A DNA stretch of 27,181 bases, taken from Purshia tridentata (Eukaryota > Streptophyta > Magnoliopsida > Rosales > Rosaceae). Shown in pieces: positions 21,159 to 27,181 of the stretch. Each line of letters begins with the position of its first letter. Within the stretch, counting starts at the first letter, position 1. The notes below the pieces were generated by a model. It had not been told where the DNA came from. It was given only the letters and a program-made list of their open reading frames with translations, and made no database searches. Made by a program: the position numbers and the translations under genes. Location of the stretch: NCBI GenBank assembly GCA_003254885.1, contig QANT01003540.1, positions 1 to 27,181 on the forward strand. The letters run 5' to 3'.

Positions 21159-24100
21159 ATGGCGAAGCTAAAGATTGCAGGGGCATGGGCAGGTGTGCTA
21201 GAGGTTGAATTGGAGGATTGGACCATACCCATGTTGCGAGGAGAGGTTGCGAAGCGATCGAACTGCGATCCCAACTCAATCAATTTGATATTCGCAGGCA
21301 GAGTCTTGAAAGACGGCGATGGAAGCGAGAAGTTGACCCAATTGGGTATCAAGAACAACGCCAAGATTCTTGCTAGTCGGGTATGTGCTGAGGAGGGCAA
21401 GTCCTTGAAGGAGGAGTTGATGGCTGAAGAGGAACGCTCTCGCAGACTGGCTCGAGTCAAGTGAGTCTTGCACTTAATTTTTCTTGTTTTTATATAATTT
21501 ATTGATCACTCGTTTGTTTAATTTTGATGAAAGCATTAACCTTTAACGAAAAACGTGCTTTAATTTGACGATAGAATCATTTTGTTGCAATTGGGTTTAT
21601 GGTTTTTTAGTTGTTATATGTCTGATTGTTTGTTTGGCCGTTGTTTTATACTTTTAGTACTATAGATGAGGAATTGATGCTAAAAACTGAACTGAAATTT
21701 GAGTGAACTTCTGAAGTTTGCTGGTGTCTTGGTGTTTTCATCTTGTCTTTATTTGGTTCTTGAGGATTCTGTCAAAACGAAAATTGAATCTTAGGTTTGT
21801 GCCTCTGTGGTGTTTTGGCAGTCAAAAAGTATAAATTTTATCCAAAGAAACGTTTGGTCTTCTTCTTCTGTTATCTGCCAGTGATAATGTAATTTTTTCT
21901 AATTTAGTTCTGTTAAGATAACGAGAAAGGAGAAAAAGCATATATATCCAATATTTTATAGATTTGTATATGTCTATATTTCGATTTTAAAGTTTTAACT
22001 TGGTTGTGCATCTATTAACATGATAGGGCGGCTGCCACTGCACTCTCTAAGAGACATGCAGATGGTTCATTGCCAATTGAAGACTTCAATATAGTACTTG
22101 AAGATCAAAGCGGACAGAGAGTAGAGTTGGGATCCGAGACTGATCAGCGGTATGATACATAATTAGGTTTTAATAATTTTCTTACTCCAGTTAGATGTGA
22201 GCACTTAATTCCTTTTATGAAAAGTTTAAGGGTATGCAGTGCCATTTTAAGTTTGAAGTAAGATTTCAACTGTTATTTGGCAGGGCAATAATGATGGGCC
22301 TGATGCTTCATACAAATGCAAAGCAACTAATTCAAAGACAAAATTACAAAGATGCATTAGAAGTGCTTTCCATGGGAGAGGTCAGCTACTGGTGCCTGTA
22401 GCTATTGATAATTTCATTTATACGTACCGCAAGCCTGGAACAATAGGTTTCTTTTGATTTGATGGCTGTGAGGAAAATATCACATGTGATATGGCTTGTC
22501 CATGCTTTCTATATCAGTTTGAACATACTTTCTGTAGTAAATTATTACATAGTGAACTATTTAGTCAGAAAATTTCCTGTGACTAGGATGTTGCTTAATC
22601 CATGTGGGATTCTTTCATTCTTGTAGGAGGCTTTCTCTCTTTGCAACCCAAAGGTTATTGAGGTGAGCGAACAGTTCTTTGTTTTGGATTCAGAATGTTG
22701 ATTTGTTTGAGTCACTTTACTGAAGATATTGCTTTGAGCCATATTATTGTGAAGATCCATGTGGGCTCCATTTAACTTTGATTTAAACTATTTCAAGCTT
22801 TATCTCTCTTTCCATATCACTGTATAATATCCTTTGCCGTTTGGCCATTTGTTTGCTTCAAGCTTGTTGACAATCCTCCTATACTGCAAATCGACATGGT
22901 TTGGTGTTATTTCATGCTCCGAGACATCAACTGGCTCTCAGTGGCAGGAATTCGACTTGAGAAAGCCAGAGAAGGAATCGAACGAGCTCATGGAAAGGAC
23001 TCTTCCCGTGTCAGACTCCTTCAGGCAGGTCGCTATCCAGAGCTTGCATTGTGAGTACTTCAACTTCAAGGCATATTTGATCTAATGTTCCTCAGCACTG
23101 TTCAGGATAATTTTGGTCTAATTGATTTTTCATTTTTCTCGGTAGATATTTGAGACTGGAGCTGCTGGAAGGGGTGGTGGCGTATCACAGTGGTCAGTTT
23201 GATAAATCAAGGAAGGTGCTGACTTCTGCACAAGAAAAATTCACCAAGGTTCGTTGAATTACATTATCCATGTCCTGATAAGTGCTAGGAGGAAAGGGGC
23301 TAGAGTCTAGACCAAACATATTATGCACAAAAGGGTTAGCTTTGCTTGGCTAGGGTTTTTTGGAGTTCTGACATCGTACCAAAATTTTCAGTCAATTCTT
23401 TCTCAATGGCCACTATGTTTAAAATTATACATGCAAAATGCTCGAATTCGAAAAAGAAAAGATTTATTTTTTTCTAATTTCCACAGAAATCTGGTATGCT
23501 TATAGTTCAGATCTCACTTTTCTGGGTGAAGCCAGTAGTTTCAACCAAAAAGTAACCTAGCATCTCTACATCTATGTTTCACCTCATGACATTTTTGGTT
23601 GTTGCTTCCAGCTACAGGTGCCAGATGATGCCCTATCACTTGTTATGAGCATGGGATTCAAAGAACGAGATGCAAAAAGGGCATTGCGGATAAGCAATCA
23701 AGATGTTGGTAGTGCAGTTGATTTTCTTGTTGAACAGAAGGAAAAGAAAGCCCAAAAACGGGAAGAAGATATTCGGCGACGGAATGAAATTATGTTAGTG
23801 TCTTACTAGAATTGAATTATCTTTGGATTTCTCTGTCTGTACTGTTATTTAAACCAACAAATTGGCAGGGAACAAAAGAAGTATGGAACAACGCCCTTGG
23901 AGAAAGCTGTGGATCTCCAGAAATTGGGTCAATTGGTCTCCATTGGGTAAGCAAGCCAGAACAATATAGTTGTTCAACACAGCCTTCAATTTGAAGGGCG
24001 TGTTTATTTCAAAATGGTGATTCACTGGCAAAGATGTCATGATAATATATGTGCATAACATGAGCCCCTGTACTTTCATTAGTCATTCTAAATGTTGCTG

Positions 24101-25073
24101 GAATTTGCAGGTTTGAGAAGGAGCTTGCTGCTGAAGCACTTCGAAGAAATGAGAATGACACTGAGAAGGCATTGGATGATTTGACAAACCCAGAAACTAA
24201 TTCTTCCATACAGGTCTCTTGCGTATTTTTATATGATGTATTTATTCTGAATTATTGACTTTTAATATTACTAACTTTATTTAACCTGCAGGTTGATATT
24301 GAATCAAGGAAAAGGAAACGACAGCGCCAAGCAGTACATGCTTCAGTTGAAACGTTAGTAGGCATGGGCTTCGAAAGATCAAAAGGTACTTGTCAAAGGG
24401 ATACATATAGCAGAGGCCACCAAGTTTGTAGCATCATTTACTAAAGTTTCTGACGTTTATCTTTCCCGATTAGATTCCATAGAGCTAATATCGGCCAAAT
24501 CACCCTCATCAATCTTATTTTTATCTAACTTTTTCCTACACTGTTCCATTTTAATTTCCGTTTCCTTCCCCCAAAAAGTTGCATTATTTATGAGAATTGG
24601 CATGACAAGGTCATTGTTTGCCATTACATTAATATAGGCATGTGCAGTTTTATAGATATTGGAAAGTCTCTACCAGGAGGTTCATAAGTAGCAAGTTTGT
24701 GAGGCACCTAGCTAGGCTCTGATATTAAACTTGGTATGCAGTGGTTGCCACTATTCAAGCCGGGGGGACAATGCAGGAAGCACTGCATCGATTGCTCACA
24801 GAAGGTGCACAAAACCCCACAGTTGCTGCTCACAACAGTAGCCAATATGGGGCAATTCCTGCTGCTGCTGCTGACATTATGCATCAAAATAACGAAGTTG
24901 GAGGTCCGTCAAATGCTAGTGAAGCAGGAGAGCGTGATGAAGAAATGGAAGGTGAACTTGCTAATGAATTAGAAAAAGGGGATGCTTTATCGGATTATGA
25001 CCTTGAAGTTACCAAAGAAGGTGAAGCCATAAGCGAGTACTTGGCTCTGCTAGACTCAGCAGGCAAAGAGTGA
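21159..25073 (+). CDS. NUB1-like protein: ubiquitin-like domain plus three UBA domains
   Basis: Eleven exons are inferred: 21159-21460, 22027-22149, 22284-22380, 22627-22662, 22863-23050, 23146-23248, 23612-23793, 23869-23946, 24111-24213, 24292-24385 and 24742-25073, giving 545 residues. All junctions keep frame. NUB1 proteins bind NEDD8 or ubiquitin-like modifiers and pass conjugates to the proteasome. Residues 1-75 are a ubiquitin-like fold (NSINLIFAGRVLKDGDGSEK) without a terminal Gly-Gly, so it is not conjugated. The middle part (about 170-285) is helical and family-typical (NPPILQIDMVWCYFMLRDI; AGRYPELALYLRLELLEGV). Three UBA domains follow at about 287-325 (VMSMGFKERDAKRAL), 360-400 (LVSIGFEKELAAEAL) and 418-458 (LVGMGFERSKVVATI). 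A basic NLS-like segment (RKRKRQRQ) precedes the third. The tail is acidic. ATG 21159 was chosen because the UBL fold begins there; the longer upstream frame is leader. Exon 4 is a 36-nt microexon. Confidence 0.94.
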
Positions 25074-25717
25074 AAGAGCATCGTCTTCCTAATGAGAAGT
25101 GCACAACTCTAACAATATGTAAATAAGTATAATATAATGGTACTTGAAAACGGAGTATGTGATAGACATAGTTGTGGTGAATCTGGTGATGGCATTCAAG
25201 TTGCCATCACAGTTCCAGATGATTAATGTATATTCCGTCGGTTTAACCCACTCCTCATTAATGCAAAGGACTAGTTTTATCTAACCATGTCCTACAGAGT
25301 TTTTTGTCCCTATATCTGGTGAAATCATATCAGCCTTTTTTCTATTTTTTGAAAGTTTCAACATCATTTAGAAAACCTATTAAGAATGTGATATCGACCT
25401 TGGTGTAATTTTTGAAACTAAAGATTAACTAGTTGTCGTTTTCTGATAAACTTCCACAAGTTATTTTCCATCTCTAAAGAATTATTAAAATTTGGTATTT
25501 ACCTTAATTTTCTAAAAAAAATATAGGGCTTTTTTTTTATTTGGTACCAAAATTTTGGTTAGGTACCTATTACAATTTTCTGTTAGCTTATTAACAGAAC
25601 CTAAGGGCAAAGATGTCCATTCAAATAAAATAAAATAAAACTGAAAAATTATAAGAAAAAAACTCCCAAACTGCCCATAGGCCTTTGCAGACCGATGACC
25701 CACCCCCACCTGTTTCT
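25074..25717. other. Spacer downstream of the NUB1-like gene
   Basis: This holds the probable NUB1 3' UTR and AT-rich sequence, including a TAAAA-type run near 25624-25641. No gene is supported. Confidence 0.45.
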
Positions 25718-26059
25718 TTAAGAACTCCTTGTGTCACTAAAGGCCGCGCGGAGGATCTGCTCCAACACACGAAAATGATCCTCCTTCGCAGCTTCTAATG
25801 CCAAACGTTTGGCTTTAGCCTCAGGTTTAAAGCCAGCCCAAACAGCTTCATCAATCTCCTGCAAGGCCTGCTTCATAACCTCATCATCCACCGGAGTCTG
25901 CTGACATGGAAAACAGGGACTATATTGACACTCATCTTGGTCTAAGGCTTTCCAGCTCAATTTGGACCATCTAAACCTCCTTGACCCAGTCTTCTTTGAT
26001 CCATACACTTCTCTCTGCAACTCCCCCAGCACCATAGATCTTCCATCATCCACACACAT
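25718..26059 (-). CDS. Small unrecognised protein, 113 residues
   Basis: An intronless ATG-started frame whose product I do not recognise. Residues 1-55 are mixed and basic (SKKTGSRRFRWSKLSWKALD) with Cys at 44, 49 and 52 (CQYSPCFPC). Residues 58-107 have strong amphipathic-helix character (DEVMKQALQEIDEAVWAGF, then AKAKRLALEAAKEDHFRVLE), which argues for real coding. An in-frame TAA six codons before the ATG shows the frame does not extend upstream without splicing. TATA-like sequences lie upstream on the minus strand (near 26100-26106 and 26153-26160). It could instead be the last exon of a larger gene using an acceptor in the short leader. No membrane segment or signal peptide is seen. Confidence 0.55.
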   Translation of the reverse strand: MCVDDGRSMVLGELQREVYGSKKTGSRRFRWSKLSWKALDQDECQYSPCFPCQQTPVDDEVMKQALQEIDEAVWAGFKPEAKAKRLALEAAKEDHFRVLEQILRAAFSDTRSS

Positions 26060-26225
26060 CTCAATCCTTCTCTCTTACTATTGTGCCTAAATCCATCACA
26101 TATATAACAAAACATATCAGTCATAAGAATTGTGAATTTGTAACAACCAATCAATATATATGTGTGTGTGCCACAAGACTCACATGTCACATATTAGCAA
26201 GAACCATATTGGTTAATTTAGCTCT

Positions 26226-26624
26226 TTACCATCTGGGTTCTGATTTTCTTTGTGTTCTCAATCTTTCATCTAATCTCTCTTTGGCTTCTCTGGCTTCTAC
26301 TCCTAGCTTCTCATCCAGGTGTGCTTGGTTCAATATGTTCCTTTGCTTTGTTTTTAAAATGATTCAAAAACACAAATCCAATATAGTTAAGACATAATAA
26401 TTCCAAAATAAGAAGAAAAAAGAGATGGTGTACGTTCTGTATTGTGTGGCAGAAGGAGATCAGATAGCACCTACCAGTGAAGAGGTTGAGGTGCGATGGG
26501 ATTCATGGTTGCTAGCATACAAACAAAAGGATGAGCGCCTGGTCCAGCCCTGTGTGGCCAAACATGGTGAGTCTCCGCTTTGATGTACTCGTCTCCTTCG
26601 AGCACTTTCAACATCAGGAAGCAT
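26226..26624 (-). CDS. Small two-exon gene, 89-residue basic protein
   Basis: Assembled here on the minus strand: exon 1 26624-26475 (50 codons) and exon 2 26345-26226 (39 codons plus TAA). The intron (26474-26346, 129 nt) starts GTAGGT, ends ACAAAG, is AT-rich and joins at phase 0. Exon 1 encodes a basic, Ser-rich part (residues 9-12 RRRR; W27-TRRSSFCLYASNHES). Exon 2 encodes a highly charged helix (LDEKLGVEAREAKERLDERL, residues 60-79) and stops just after it. Both halves look like protein, and each is too short to be found alone. The family is not recognised with certainty; the RRSSFCLY stretch reminds me of small conserved plant proteins of unknown function. No signal peptide or membrane span is present. 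A TATA-like AAATATAC lies about 60 bp upstream. Another acceptor or start is possible. Confidence 0.55.
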
Positions 26625-26639
26625 CCCAGCTGATTGGAG

Positions 26640-27121
26640 CTCCAAATTAAAACAGAACAAAAGCAAAAACAGAAAAGCAAGTGTATATTTCTCTTATGAA
26701 CTAGCCATTTCTTCTAATATTAGAACCAGCCTGAAATGATTGAGGAAGAGGCAAATTACAAGGAGCAATGATGACCCATATGACGGAAAAGCATGAAGAT
26801 GGTAAATCTTAAAAGTTAAAAGACAGTTCCATTGAGAAAGGACTCACAGAAGACAGGTTAATAGGTAGGTTAGATACAAAGTATAAATTTGAATACTTAA
26901 TTAGGACAAATTAAAGTTCAAGTACCACATTAAGACACAGACCAAAATTTAAATAAGAATATAAATACTTTGGGCCCTAAGTTCCTAACACATTAGTTCT
27001 CCTCACAAAGGTAACACCCTGTTATGATTGGTGGAGCCCAAAACCATTTTACATTATGCAGGGGGCCCACCCACTATCTGACAGCATCATTTCAGCTATC
27101 CCCTTCTTTTGTTTTCTGATC
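26640..27121. other. Putative promoter region between the 89-codon gene and the right edge
   Basis: No gene is seen. The sequence includes GGGCCCAC (27063-27070), a TCP/site II-type motif common in plant promoters, and a CCAAT-type sequence on the minus strand near 27030. Confidence 0.35.
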
Positions 27122-27181
27122 ATGATATTCCTTCCTTTGGCTTTGTTGTCGGGGCTTGTAGCGGATCCTAAGAAGAAAAAG
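27122..27181 (+). CDS. Possible gene start, cut by window end
   Basis: An ATG at 27122 opens a frame of 20 codons that reaches the edge without a stop. The translation begins with about 13 hydrophobic residues (IFLPLALLSGLVA) and then DPKKKK, which resembles a short signal peptide or membrane anchor followed by a basic stretch. A promoter-type GGGCCCAC lies 52 bp upstream. The start is not proven; this could also be part of an exon beginning after CTTGTAG. Confidence 0.25.
   Translation, partial: MIFLPLALLSGLVADPKKKK

Noticed and set aside
1..27181. CRISPR arrays, operons or a clustered novel defence-type system
   Set aside because: No regular spacer-repeat arrays are present, and the genes are typical, separately transcribed plant nuclear genes with introns.

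Overview
This is nuclear DNA from a flowering plant, almost certainly a eudicot. The evidence is a tRNA-Tyr(GUA) gene with a short intron, GT-AG introns rich in A+T, very AT-rich spacers, and plant-type gene families: nodulin-like MFS, plant MICU, serine-rich CMCSPTNHPG protein and domesticated PIF/Harbinger transposase. The species cannot be fixed from sequence alone; a woody rosid is a guess.

Layout, left to right. A tRNA-Tyr gene lies at 541-631, followed by about 5.3 kb of AT-rich spacer that holds a 103-bp tandem duplication. An intronless serine-rich protein gene is at 6098-6715 (+). After about 3.8 kb without a supported gene comes a three-exon nodulin-like MFS transporter gene at 10542-12839 (+), preceded by a cluster of G-box/ACGT motifs. 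It converges on an intronless SAM-domain gene at 13670-14491 (-) whose C-terminal half is a 21-residue tandem repeat. A decayed Ty1-copia LTR and primer-binding-site remnant (about 15142-15530) sits just upstream of a six-exon mitochondrial calcium uptake regulator (MICU) gene at 15911-17879 (+). An intronless ALP1/HARBI1-like gene at 18986-20302 (-) is divergent from an eleven-exon NUB1-like (UBL plus three UBA domains) gene at 21159-25073 (+). Two small minus-strand genes follow: a 113-codon ORF (25718-26059) and an 89-codon two-exon gene assembled here (26226-26624). An open reading frame that may start a further gene runs off the right edge (27122-27181).

The genes are ordinary, independently transcribed plant genes with no sign of a shared pathway, operon or defence-type cluster. 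I found no new multi-gene system. The points most worth a second look are the 89-codon split gene, the loss of the likely catalytic acidic residues in the transposase-derived protein, the SAM-protein repeat array, the copia remnant and the bZIP/G-box clusters. Multi-exon genes were joined by reading splice consensus and keeping the frame; no transcript evidence was available. Where exons are listed, the start and end give the outer limits of the coding sequence.
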